Assembly (NCBI GenBank): GCA_900548115.1 | Contig: URJL01000025.1 | Location: forward strand, 1-30,612 | Direction of reading: 5' to 3' | DNA: 30,612 nucleotides | DNA from: an uncultured Eubacteriales bacterium | GTDB lineage: Bacteria > Bacillota > Clostridia > Oscillospirales > CAG-382 | In this document: piece by piece, positions 5,864-12,821 of the stretch | Position numbering within the stretch: the stretch's first letter is position 1 | Layout: each line of letters starts with the position of its first letter | Notes under the pieces: generated by a model | Told to the model about the DNA's origin: nothing | The model's input: the letters and a program-made list of their open reading frames with translations, nothing else | Database searches by the model: none | Made by a program: the position numbers and the translations under genes

Positions 5864-8356
5864 TTACTTAACCTTACCGGTGAAGGTTTCGGATTCTTTG
5901 TAAGGCTTAAAGAGCATATATACGATCGCCGCGAGAACCAAAATCGCCGCGACAAGACCGATCACGTTCAGATTGCCCGTGAACGCGCCGCCGAACTGGT
6001 TGATGCAGAGAGCAACCGCATAGGCAAAGCCGCACTGATAGGCAATGGCAAACCATGTCCACTTAGCGTTGTTCATTTCACGCTTGATAGCGCCGATCGC
6101 CGCGAAGCAGGGCGCACAGAGAAGGTTGAATACAAGGAAGGAATAGCCGGTGATCGCCGTAAACTTTTCCGCAAGTTCGGCATAGACCGAATTATCTCCG
6201 CCGCCGTACAGGATACCGAGCGTACCGACGATGTTTTCCTTTGCGACAAGACCCGTGATCGAAGCGACAGCCGCCTGCCAGTTTCCCCAACCGAGAGGAG
6301 CGAAGATCCATGCGATCGCGCCGCCGATCTTAGCGAGTAAGCTCATATCAAGTTCTTCCTCGGAGAGCATACGGAAGCCTTCGGAGGTAAATCCGAAATA
6401 AGTCGTGAACCAAACGACGATGGTCGACAAAAGGATGATGGTACCTGCCTTCTTGATGAAGGACCAGCCGCGCTCCCACATGCTGCGCAGAACATTGAGA
6501 AGCGTGGGCATATGGTATGCGGGAAGCTCCATTACAAAGGGAGCGGGGTCGCCGGCAAACATCTTCGTCTTCTTGAGCATGATACCCGAGAGGATGATAG
6601 CAGCCATACCGATGAAGTAAGCGGAGGTGGCAACCCATGCCGATCCGCCGAAGATCGCACCCGCGATCATGGCGATGAACGGAACCTTTGCACCGCAGGG
6701 GATAAAGGTGGTGGTCATAATGGTCATCTTGCGGTCGCGGTCGTTTTCGATGGTGCGCGAAGCCATGATACCGGGGATACCGCAGCCGGTACCGATCAGC
6801 ATCGGGATAAAGGATTTGCCCGAGAGACCGAACTTACGGAAGATACGGTCGAGGACGAAAGCGATACGAGCCATGTAGCCGCACGCCTCAAGGAACGCAA
6901 GCATGAAGAACAGCACAAGCATCTGCGGAACAAAGCCGAGCACTGCGCCGACACCGGCAACGATACCGTCGAGGATCAGTCCGCGAAGCCACTCTGCTTC
7001 ACAATTTACGGCATCAAGACCGTTTTCGATCAGCACCGGAATACCGGGAACCCATATGCCGTAGACGGCCGGATCAGGCTCCTCGAAGCCGTTTTCTTCA
7101 AAATAGCTTACCGCTTCGGTATACGTCATGCCGATCGTGGATTTTTCGTCCGCATCGTCGGGAATGGTATCGTAGTAGACCGTCATGTCGTTGACGGCGA
7201 GAGTCTCTTCATCCTCGACTTCAATAACGGCGCTGACCTCATCGGTCGTGAATTCTTTCATTTCGGAAAGAGCCGCATCGCCGTCAAAATCTTCGGCGGA
7301 CAGATCGAAATCTTCGATAAATGCGCCGACCGCTTCGGTCGCGTTCGTGTAAGCGTCGGCAGCGTCGGCATACTCACCCGAACCGATACCGAACAGGTGC
7401 CAGCCGTCGCCGAACACACCGTCATTCGCCCAGTCGGTTGCGGCGGAGCCGACGGTGACCATGGCGATATAGTAAACAAGGAACATGATAACGGCAAAAA
7501 TCGGGAGGCCGAGCCAGCGGTTGGTTACGACCTTATCGATCTTATCGGAGGTCGAAAGCTTGCCCGCGTCCTTCTTCTTATAGCAGCCCTTTAAGATCTC
7601 GGCGATATACAGATAACGCTCATTGGTGATAATGCTCTCGGCATCGTCGTCCAGCTCTTTTTCCGCGTCGGCGATGTCGGCTTCGATATGCTGCATGGTC
7701 TCGGCGGGAATGTTCAGCTTTTCGATCGCCTTTGCGTCGCGCTCGAAGATCTTGATGGCGTACCATCTCTGCTGATTTTCGGGCATGCTGTGCAGAACCG
7801 CTTCTTCGATGTGCGCGATGGCATGCTCAACGGGACCCGAGAAGGTGTGCATGGGAACGGTCTTTGCGTTCTTTGCGGCGTCGATGGCAGCCTCGGCGGC
7901 TTCCATAACGCCCGTACCCTTCAGTGCGGAAATCTCAACGATCTTACATCCGAGTTCACGCGAAAGTTCGGCAATGTTGATCTTATCGCCGTTCTTCTTG
8001 ACGACGTCCATCATGTTGATGGCGATAACAACCGGAATACCGAGCTCGGTAAGCTGTGTCGTAAGATACAGGTTACGCTCAAGGTTGGTACCGTCGATGA
8101 TGTTTAAGATCGCGTCGGGGCGTTCGCCGACAAGATAGTTCCGCGCAACAACCTCTTCGAGGGTGTACGGAGACAACGAATAGATACCCGGAAGGTCGGT
8201 GACGATAACGCCGTCGTGCTTCTTCAGCTTACCTTCCTTTTTTTCGACCGTAACGCCGGGCCAGTTTCCGACAAACTGATTGGAACCGGTAAGGGCGTTG
8301 AAAAGGGTTGTCTTACCGCAGTTGGGGTTTCCGGCAAGAGCAATTCTCAGACTCAT
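5864..8356 (-). CDS. feoB: Ferrous iron transport protein FeoB
   Basis: FeoB is the membrane Fe2+ transporter with a cytoplasmic GTPase. The 830-residue product has a G-domain with GNPNCGKTT (9-17), GVTVE (34-38), DLPG (54-57), NMMD (114-117) and SALKG (143-147), then a helical spacer to ~280. The membrane part includes the family signatures CGYMAR (~492-497), GTGCGIPG and PCGAK (~553-557), and two 'gate' halves. An acidic extracytoplasmic loop of roughly 130 residues (~305-440) lies between the first two membrane helices, larger than in short FeoBs. The ATG at 8356 follows GAGGA by 8 bases and gives the normal MSLRIALAGNPN start; a TTG further upstream is rejected. It sits between the second feoA and the Cys-rich peptide, with an iron-box-like palindrome upstream. 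Confidence 0.97.
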   Translation of the reverse strand: MSLRIALAGNPNCGKTTLFNALTGSNQFVGNWPGVTVEKKEGKLKKHDGVIVTDLPGIYSLSPYTLEEVVARNYLVGERPDAILNIIDGTNLERNLYLTTQLTELGIPVVIAINMMDVVKKNGDKINIAELSRELGCKIVEISALKGTGVMEAAEAAIDAAKNAKTVPMHTFSGPVEHAIAHIEEAVLHSMPENQQRWYAIKIFERDAKAIEKLNIPAETMQHIEADIADAEKELDDDAESIITNERYLYIAEILKGCYKKKDAGKLSTSDKIDKVVTNRWLGLPIFAVIMFLVYYIAMVTVGSAATDWANDGVFGDGWHLFGIGSGEYADAADAYTNATEAVGAFIEDFDLSAEDFDGDAALSEMKEFTTDEVSAVIEVEDEETLAVNDMTVYYDTIPDDADEKSTIGMTYTEAVSYFEENGFEEPDPAVYGIWVPGIPVLIENGLDAVNCEAEWLRGLILDGIVAGVGAVLGFVPQMLVLFFMLAFLEACGYMARIAFVLDRIFRKFGLSGKSFIPMLIGTGCGIPGIMASRTIENDRDRKMTIMTTTFIPCGAKVPFIAMIAGAIFGGSAWVATSAYFIGMAAIILSGIMLKKTKMFAGDPAPFVMELPAYHMPTLLNVLRSMWERGWSFIKKAGTIILLSTIVVWFTTYFGFTSEGFRMLSEEELDMSLLAKIGGAIAWIFAPLGWGNWQAAVASITGLVAKENIVGTLGILYGGGDNSVYAELAEKFTAITGYSFLVFNLLCAPCFAAIGAIKREMNNAKWTWFAIAYQCGFAYAVALCINQFGGAFTGNLNVIGLVAAILVLAAIVYMLFKPYKESETFTGKVK

Positions 8357-8379
8357 AAATATGTTCCTCACTTTCAACC

Positions 8380-8395
8380 GTTAGTTTTCGCTAAC
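8380..8395 (-). promoter_or_regulatory. DtxR-type palindrome upstream of feoB (box 3)
   Basis: GTTAG (8380-8384), 6 bases, CTAAC (8391-8395). It has the same arm sequence and spacing as the two boxes upstream of the operon. It lies 23 bases before the feoB start and 4 bases downstream of a TTGACA (8400-8405) that has no good -10 partner, so an iron-regulated internal promoter is possible but weakly supported. Confidence 0.6.
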
Positions 8396-8420
8396 TGTAT
8401 GTCAAGAATTTGCGGCGGAA

Positions 8421-8642
8421 TTATTCCACTTCGATCATTTCGGCGTCCGCCTTGCGCAGAGAAAGCTCATATCCGCGCACCGTAACCTCGACGGGATCTC
8501 CGAGCGGTGCTACCTTTCGCATATGGATCTCGGTGCCTTTGGTGATGCCCATGTCCATAATGCGGCGCTTGACCGCACCTTCACCGTGGAGCTTTACCAC
8601 TTTTACCGTTGCCCCGATCGGGACTTCTCTTAATGTCTTCAT
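8421..8642 (-). CDS. feoA: FeoA-domain protein, second copy
   Basis: FeoA is an SH3-like small cytoplasmic protein that works with FeoB. The 73-residue product begins MKTLREVPIGATVKVVKLHGEG, continues RRIMDMGITKGTEIHMRKVAPLGDPVEVTVRGYELSLRKADA, and ends in a short acidic tail. The LGDPxExxxRGYxLxLRxxxA motif is the classic FeoA signature, better conserved here than in the first copy. AGGAGG lies 7 bases before the ATG. It is the second gene of the feo operon, 65 bases after the first feoA and 64 bases before feoB. Confidence 0.95.
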   Translation of the reverse strand: MKTLREVPIGATVKVVKLHGEGAVKRRIMDMGITKGTEIHMRKVAPLGDPVEVTVRGYELSLRKADAEMIEVE

Positions 8643-8707
8643 GACTTTTCCTCCTTATACTAACCTTCGTCGAAGCGTTCGCGAAGGATAATTCCGAATG
8701 TGTTCCG

Positions 8708-8920
8708 TCAGATCATAATCTTCCGCGCCATCTCTTCGCTGATTCCGACGCGTGTTTCCTTCACGTTGACGATGACGTTTCCGCCGAGTGAGGTTATGAC
8801 CGTCACATCGCCGCCGACGACAAAGCCCAGATTTTCCAAATGCTTTTTTACCTCGGGACTTCCGCCGATTTTTTTAATGGTGTTTTTTTCACCCACAGCC
8901 GCCAATACAAGAGGCATCAT
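8708..8920 (-). CDS. feoA: FeoA-domain protein, first copy
   Basis: The 70-residue product has the FeoA SH3-like pattern: PLVLAAVGEKNTIKKIGGSPEVKKHLENLGFVVGGDVTVI followed by GGNVIVNVKETRVGISEEMARKIMI. The N-terminal LxxxxxGExxxIxxI and the ENLGFxxGxxVxVI segments are typical of the divergent FeoA proteins placed first in clostridial feo operons. The first of two tandem ATGs (8920) is taken, 8 bases after GAGGG. It is the first gene after the iron-regulated promoter. Two FeoA proteins of this kind may act as separate partners of one FeoB. Confidence 0.92.
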   Translation of the reverse strand: MMPLVLAAVGEKNTIKKIGGSPEVKKHLENLGFVVGGDVTVITSLGGNVIVNVKETRVGISEEMARKIMI

Positions 8921-8954
8921 TTTTTCATCCCTCTTTCCGCTTGTTCGGCTTTAG

Positions 8955-8970
8955 GTTAGCCTGCGCTAAC
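8955..8970 (-). promoter_or_regulatory. DtxR-type palindrome (box 1), leader of feo operon
   Basis: GTTAGC (8955-8960), 4 bases, GCTAAC (8965-8970): a perfect 6-bp inverted repeat, extended on the left to TTAGGTTAGCCT, the half-site of the DtxR/IdeR consensus. It lies about 37 bases downstream of box 2, in the untranslated leader. Confidence 0.72.
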
Positions 8971-8988
8971 TATTTTGCCGAAAATATC

Positions 8989-9006
8989 GGTTAGCTCTCA
9001 CTAACC
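8989..9006 (-). promoter_or_regulatory. DtxR-type palindrome (box 2) at the feo transcription start
   Basis: GGTTAG (8989-8994), 6 bases, CTAACC (9001-9006). It begins 7 bases downstream of the -10 box and covers the predicted transcription start, where a metal-loaded repressor would block RNA polymerase. Confidence 0.75.
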
Positions 9007-9013
9007 ACCTATT

Positions 9014-9042
9014 AGAATATCCGATTTTCTTCGATTTGTCAA
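9014..9042 (-). promoter_or_regulatory. Promoter of the feo operon
   Basis: On the minus strand TTGACA (9037-9042), 17 bases, TATTCT (9014-9019). The -35 is perfect and the -10 matches 4 of 6. It faces away from the T-box promoter at 9228. Confidence 0.75.
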
Positions 9043-9227
9043 GCCCCTTTTTCCAAAAATTGACGTATTTTTTCTTTTTTCGTTCTTTTGCGAAAAAGCG
9101 AAAAAAGCGTGCCCCGCTTCTTTGTATATTCTGTCAAAACAATATGCCGAAAGCGCTTTTCGCATACCGAAAGAACAAGAGCGTTTTCACATTTCGGGCA
9201 TTTTTCGCACTTTTTTCGAAAAAAGCC
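9043..9227. other. Divergent intergenic region, no gene seen
   Basis: This stretch lies between the leftward feo promoter and the rightward T-box promoter. It is rich in short GCGAAAAA and TTTTTCG runs. Open frames here lack ribosome binding sites and family resemblance. No further signal could be supported. Confidence 0.6.
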
Positions 9228-9256
9228 TTGACAAACGGGCGCGAACCGTGTATAAT
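9228..9256 (+). promoter_or_regulatory. Promoter of the T-box / acyl-CoA synthetase unit
   Basis: TTGACA (9228-9233), 17 bases, TATAAT (9251-9256): both boxes are perfect consensus. Transcription should start near 9263, immediately before stem I of the T-box leader. Confidence 0.92.
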
Positions 9257-9262
9257 GCACAC

Positions 9263-9549
9263 ATATTCGAAAGGCTTCGACGAAGAGGACGCAAAAAGGA
9301 CGAACAAAGAGAAGTGACGGTCGGTGCGAGTCACGGTTCACGGGGTTTTGTGTTTGTAGCTTCCGAGCCGGGAGGAAGAAAGCGCTTTGCAAGTAGAACC
9401 TCCCCGTATCCGCCGCGTCAAGGCGTAGGGATTGGTGGATCCCGAAGAGCGGCAAGGTGTTTTTCACCTTGCAATTTGAGTGGTACCGCGGGTATTTGTT
9501 TATCAAAGCTCGTCTCAAAGAACAAAAATCTTTGGGACGGGCTTTTTTT
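9263..9549 (+). ncRNA. T-box riboswitch leader
   Basis: The leader has all T-box parts. Stem I base: GGCT 9273-9276 with AGCC 9366-9369 and GAAG 9282-9285 with CTTC 9360-9363. Specifier internal loop: AGGA 9286-9289 opposite TTTGTAG 9353-9359. Upper helix: CGCAAAA 9290-9296 with TTTTGTG 9346-9352. AG bulge AGAGA at 9308-9312, and the distal GGTGCGA loop capped by GTGAC/GTCAC (9314-9318/9330-9334). Stem II: GGGAGG 9370-9375 with CCTCCC 9399-9404. Stem III: GCAAGGTG/CACCTTGC 9452-9472. The T-box sequence TGGTACCGCG is at 9481-9490. TTTGAG 9475-9480 can pair with CTCAAA 9514-9519 as antiterminator, competing with the terminator. T-boxes sense uncharged tRNA and switch on amino-acid genes. The UGGU bulge predicts a tRNA with discriminator A. 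The specifier codon is not certain: UUU (Phe), UUG (Leu) and GUA (Val) are all in the loop. Confidence 0.93.
9507..9549 (+). terminator. Regulated terminator of the T-box leader
   Basis: Arms 9507-9521 and 9529-9543 pair over 15 bp (two G-U pairs) around ACAAAAA, followed by a run of seven T at 9543-9549. The 5' arm contains the CTCAAA segment needed by the antiterminator, so the two structures are mutually exclusive. Confidence 0.93.
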
Positions 9550-9574
9550 CGTCCCGAAAAAAGGAGTGTGTACT

Positions 9575-11863
9575 ATGCCGAACACAACGGGACTGGACGT
9601 AAAAATCAAGGAAATGGCGGGGAGAATCCGCGAACTGCGCGAAATCGAAAACTACACCCCCGAGGACATGGCGAGCTTTACCGGCGTTACAAAGCAGGAA
9701 TATCTCGACTGTGAAAACGGGAAGAGCGATCTTAATTTTGCTTTCATTTACCGCTGCGCGCTCGCGCTTCATGTCAACGTGACCGATATCATCGACGGCG
9801 ACAGTCCGAAGCTGAAATCCTATACCGTGACGCGGCGCGGCGAGGGACAGATGATCGCAAACGCGCACGGCATGACGTATTATAACCTTGCCTATGCGTT
9901 TCAAAACCGCATCGCCGAGCCGCTTTACGTAAAGAGCGTATACAGCGAAGAGGCGCAGACCCGTGACATGGAGCTTACGACGCACACGGGTCAGGAATGC
10001 GACATTGTCGTTGAGGGCCGCCTGATGGTTCAGGTCGGCGAGCACCGCGAGATTCTGGGTCCCGGCGACAGCATTTATTACAACAGCGACACGCCGCACG
10101 GCATGATCGCCGTCGACGGCAAGGACTGCATTTTCTACGCCATTGTTTTAAATCCGACGGGCGAACCCATTTCGGAGCTTATGCCGGCCAAAGAAATTTC
10201 GACGGCAAGCGTCCCGCGCGACGACCGTGAACGCATTTACCAAAAGTATATCGACGTTGTCGAAAACGAAAACGGTACCCCTACAGAGATCACCTTCAAA
10301 AACACCGAGCATTTCAATTTTGCCTTTGATCTTGTCGACGAGCTTGCCGCGCGCGCCCCCGAAAAGCTCGCCATGCTGCACATTTCCGCCGACAAAACCG
10401 AGCGGCGTTTCACCTTCCGCGACATGAGCCGTCTTTCCAACCGTTGTGCCAACTATTTCCGCACGCTCGGCATCGGCAAGGGTGACCGCGTTATGCTGGT
10501 TTTAAAGCGGCATTACCAATTCTGGATCGCGATGCTGGCGCTGAACAAGATCGGCGCGATCGCCATTCCCGCCGTAAATCAGCTTCAGGAGCATGACTTT
10601 TCCTACCGCTTCCGCGCGGCGGGCGTGCGCATGATCCTCTGCACCGCCGACGGCGACACGGCGCATCAGGCGGAAAAAGCGATTGAAGAATGCGCCGACA
10701 CGGTACAGTTTAAGCTCATCGTCGGCGGAAAACGCGACGGATGGCGCGATTTTGACGAGGAATATCCCCGCTTCTCGGCTCATTACGACCGCCCCGACGA
10801 CGCGCCGGGCGGAGACGATCTTATGCTGATGTTCTTCACCTCGGGAACCTCGGGCTATCCGAAGCTTGCCGCGCATAATTACAAATACGCCCTCGGGCAT
10901 TTCCACACGGCGAAATACTGGCACACCGTCGACCCCGACGGACTGCATTTCACCATTTCCGACACGGGCTGGGCAAAGGCGATGTGGGGCAAGCTTTACG
11001 GTCAATGGCTGTGCGAAGCGGCGACCTTTGTTTACGATTTCGACCGTTTTGACGCGGCGGATATTCTGCCGATGTTCGCAAAATATCACATCACCACCTT
11101 CTGCGCGCCGCCCACCATGCTGCGCATGATGGTAAAGCAGGATATCTCCCAATACGATCTTTCATCGGTTAAGCACATGACGACGGCGGGCGAAGCGCTG
11201 AATCCCGAAGTTTATCGCCAATTCGAAAAGTCGACGGGACTCCAGATCCTCGAAGGCTTCGGACAGTCGGAAAGCACAATGATGATCGGAAATTTGGTCG
11301 GCGCGCCGCATAAGATCGGATCGATGGGCAAGCCCGCGCCGATCTACAAGATCGAGCTATTGGACGCGGACGGCAACCCCGTTAAGGGAAGCGAGACGGG
11401 CGAAATCTGCGTCAATGTAAAGGACGGTGCGCCGAACGGACTGTTTGTCGGTTATTACGGCGACCCCGAAAAGACCGCCGAGGTATGGCATGACGGATAT
11501 TATCACACGGGTGACGCCGCGTGGCGTGACGAGGACGGCTACTATTGGTATGTCGGACGGGTCGACGACGTTATCAAATCCTCGGGCTACCGCATCGGTC
11601 CGTTCGAGATCGAAAGCGTCATTATGGAACTTCCCTACGTTTTGGAATGCGGCGTAACGGGTGCGCCCGACGAGGTGCGCGGACACGTCGTAAAAGCGAG
11701 CATCGTACTGGTCAAGGGAACAGAGGGCAGTGAGGAGCTGAAAAAAGAAATTCAGAATTACGTAAAAGAGCGCACCGCGCCCTACAAATACCCCCGTATC
11801 GTGGAATTCCGCGAAAGTCTTCCGAAGACCGTCAGCGGAAAAATTCAGCGAAACAAGCTGTAA
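9575..11863 (+). CDS. XRE-HTH / cupin / AMP-forming acyl-CoA synthetase fusion
   Basis: The 762-residue protein has three parts. Residues ~14-72 are an XRE-type helix-turn-helix (MAGRIRELREIENYTPEDMA...TKQEYLDCENGKS). Residues ~120-195 are a cupin barrel (THTGQECDIVVEGRLMVQVG...LGPGDSIYYNSDTPHGM). Residues ~243-762 are an acyl-CoA synthetase of the ANL superfamily, with the ATP loop TSGTSGYPK (422-430), GFGQSES (561-567), HTGD (644-647), a hinge around GRVDD, and the catalytic lysine K756 in SGKIQRNKL. It should join a carboxylic acid to CoA with ATP to AMP; overall it resembles medium-chain/acetate-type synthetases. The frame is open upstream, but the ATG at 9575 follows AAGGAG by 8 bases and lies after the T-box terminator. 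It is a one-gene unit ended by a terminator. The substrate is not readable; T-box control points to an amino-acid-related acid. Whether the N-terminal part still binds DNA is unknown. Confidence 0.9.
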   Translation: MPNTTGLDVKIKEMAGRIRELREIENYTPEDMASFTGVTKQEYLDCENGKSDLNFAFIYRCALALHVNVTDIIDGDSPKLKSYTVTRRGEGQMIANAHGMTYYNLAYAFQNRIAEPLYVKSVYSEEAQTRDMELTTHTGQECDIVVEGRLMVQVGEHREILGPGDSIYYNSDTPHGMIAVDGKDCIFYAIVLNPTGEPISELMPAKEISTASVPRDDRERIYQKYIDVVENENGTPTEITFKNTEHFNFAFDLVDELAARAPEKLAMLHISADKTERRFTFRDMSRLSNRCANYFRTLGIGKGDRVMLVLKRHYQFWIAMLALNKIGAIAIPAVNQLQEHDFSYRFRAAGVRMILCTADGDTAHQAEKAIEECADTVQFKLIVGGKRDGWRDFDEEYPRFSAHYDRPDDAPGGDDLMLMFFTSGTSGYPKLAAHNYKYALGHFHTAKYWHTVDPDGLHFTISDTGWAKAMWGKLYGQWLCEAATFVYDFDRFDAADILPMFAKYHITTFCAPPTMLRMMVKQDISQYDLSSVKHMTTAGEALNPEVYRQFEKSTGLQILEGFGQSESTMMIGNLVGAPHKIGSMGKPAPIYKIELLDADGNPVKGSETGEICVNVKDGAPNGLFVGYYGDPEKTAEVWHDGYYHTGDAAWRDEDGYYWYVGRVDDVIKSSGYRIGPFEIESVIMELPYVLECGVTGAPDEVRGHVVKASIVLVKGTEGSEELKKEIQNYVKERTAPYKYPRIVEFRESLPKTVSGKIQRNKL

Positions 11864-11886
11864 AACCATAAAAACGAAAATCGAAA

Positions 11887-11924
11887 GAAACGTGCCCTTC
11901 TTTTTCGGGGGGCACGGTTTCTTT
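11887..11924 (+). terminator. Terminator after the synthetase fusion gene
   Basis: GAAACGTGCCC (11887-11897) pairs with GGGCACGGTTTC (11910-11921) with one bulged G; a short T-run follows. It lies 23 bases after the stop codon. Confidence 0.75.
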
Positions 11925-11937
11925 AACAAAAGGTCGG

Positions 11938-11966
11938 TTGACTTTTCGGCGAAAAAGTGGTATAAT
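11938..11966 (+). promoter_or_regulatory. Promoter of the lipoprotein gene cluster
   Basis: TTGACT (11938-11943), 17 bases, TATAAT (11961-11966), about 50 bases before the lipoprotein ATG. One mismatch to consensus. Confidence 0.85.
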
Positions 11967-12014
11967 GTGGAAGATTTAAAAAGACTTTGCAAGCCGAAAA
12001 AAGGAGCAAAAAAC

Positions 12015-12560
12015 ATGACCGAAAGAAAGCGCCGATCTCAAAAAGCCCTCGGGTTCAAAAAAGGAGTCGTCCTTCTTCTGTGTTTTTTGCTTCTCTTTTC
12101 GTCGGTCTCCTGTAAAAGCCAAAAAAACGGTCCCGTAACCGAGGTATCTTCCCGCGAAGAACAGGCGGAGATATGCGGCTTTTCGCCCCTCTCGGTCTCG
12201 TTTCCCGATTTTTCGATCTCCGCTTACCGCACGGTCTACGGCATTGTCGCCGAAACCGAATATACGGCGGGGAGCGAAAAACACGCCGTTTTGCGCATGG
12301 CGGATGCGGGATATACGATAACCGATCTATCGGGCTTTGCCGACACGGGACTTGAGGATGTTTACACCCACACCGACGGGCGGGAATTCGAGATCGAGAC
12401 GCGCGACGGCGTTTATGCCGTCGAATGGAGGGACGAATACGGCGGAAAAGAGTATTTGTTTTCGCTGACGCTCTTCGGCGGCGAGCTTGTCGAAATGCGG
12501 CAGATGCTGCGCGGCGTTCTTGACGCCTGCGCCGCCGAGAACGAAAAGGAGGGCGCATGA
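12015..12560 (+). CDS. Putative lipoprotein of unknown function
   Basis: The 181-residue product begins with a basic stretch (MTERKRRSQKALGFKKG), then a hydrophobic core VVLLLCFLLLFSS and a lipobox-like SVSC, so Cys33 is the likely lipidated residue; serine at -3 is slightly atypical. The mature part is acidic and contains a run of alternating beta-strand-like segments (ISAYRTVYGIVAETEYT, VYTHTDGREFEIETRDG, YLFSLTLFGGELVEM). I do not recognise the family. AAGGAG lies 8 bases before the ATG. Its last codons overlap the next gene by ATGA, so the two are translationally coupled. It is a predicted surface protein with no assigned role. Confidence 0.8.
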   Translation: MTERKRRSQKALGFKKGVVLLLCFLLLFSSVSCKSQKNGPVTEVSSREEQAEICGFSPLSVSFPDFSISAYRTVYGIVAETEYTAGSEKHAVLRMADAGYTITDLSGFADTGLEDVYTHTDGREFEIETRDGVYAVEWRDEYGGKEYLFSLTLFGGELVEMRQMLRGVLDACAAENEKEGA

Positions 12561-12778
12561 GCCATTATCGACCGAAAATCGAAAAAGAAAAGAAAACACC
12601 GAACGTTTCCCGCGTTCTTCTGATCGGCGTTTGGGTTGTGTGGGTGCTTCTTGTGCTGCTCGACCTGTACCGCGCCTTCTTTTTGTCCGGCATCACGGCA
12701 AACGATATTTTCTGGGACGCGGCTCTTTTCGCCGTCGCGCTGTATTTTTCGGTGCGCTACGGAAAAAAGAAAAAATAA
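12557..12778 (+). CDS. Small two-helix membrane protein, unknown function
   Basis: The 73-residue product has a basic N-terminus (MSHYRPKIEKEKK), two predicted membrane helices (residues ~19-40, VLLIGVWVVWVLLVLLDLYRAF, and ~49-65, FWDAALFAVALYFSV) and a lysine-rich end (GKKKK). GGAGG is 4 bases before the ATG, within the end of the lipoprotein gene, and the start overlaps that gene's stop. The close coupling suggests the two products work together at the membrane. No family is recognised. Confidence 0.75.
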   Translation: MSHYRPKIEKEKKTPNVSRVLLIGVWVVWVLLVLLDLYRAFFLSGITANDIFWDAALFAVALYFSVRYGKKKK

Positions 12779-12821
12779 CACCTTTCGCCGCAAGGCAAAA
12801 CTCCTATGAGGGAGAATTCTT

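Noticed and set aside
8664..8687. CCTTCG/CGAAGG inverted repeat between the two feoA genes
   Set aside because: Only 6 bp with a 12-base loop; does not match the GTTAG-N6-CTAAC boxes and has no clear role.
9100..9138. TTGACA and small AAGCG/CGCTT hairpin on the minus strand in the divergent region
   Set aside because: The -35 has no -10 partner and the stem is only 5 bp; probably chance in A/T-rich DNA.
9122..9574. In-frame N-terminal extension of the synthetase fusion
   Set aside because: It would cross the promoter, T-box and terminator; the ATG at 9575 has a proper ribosome binding site.
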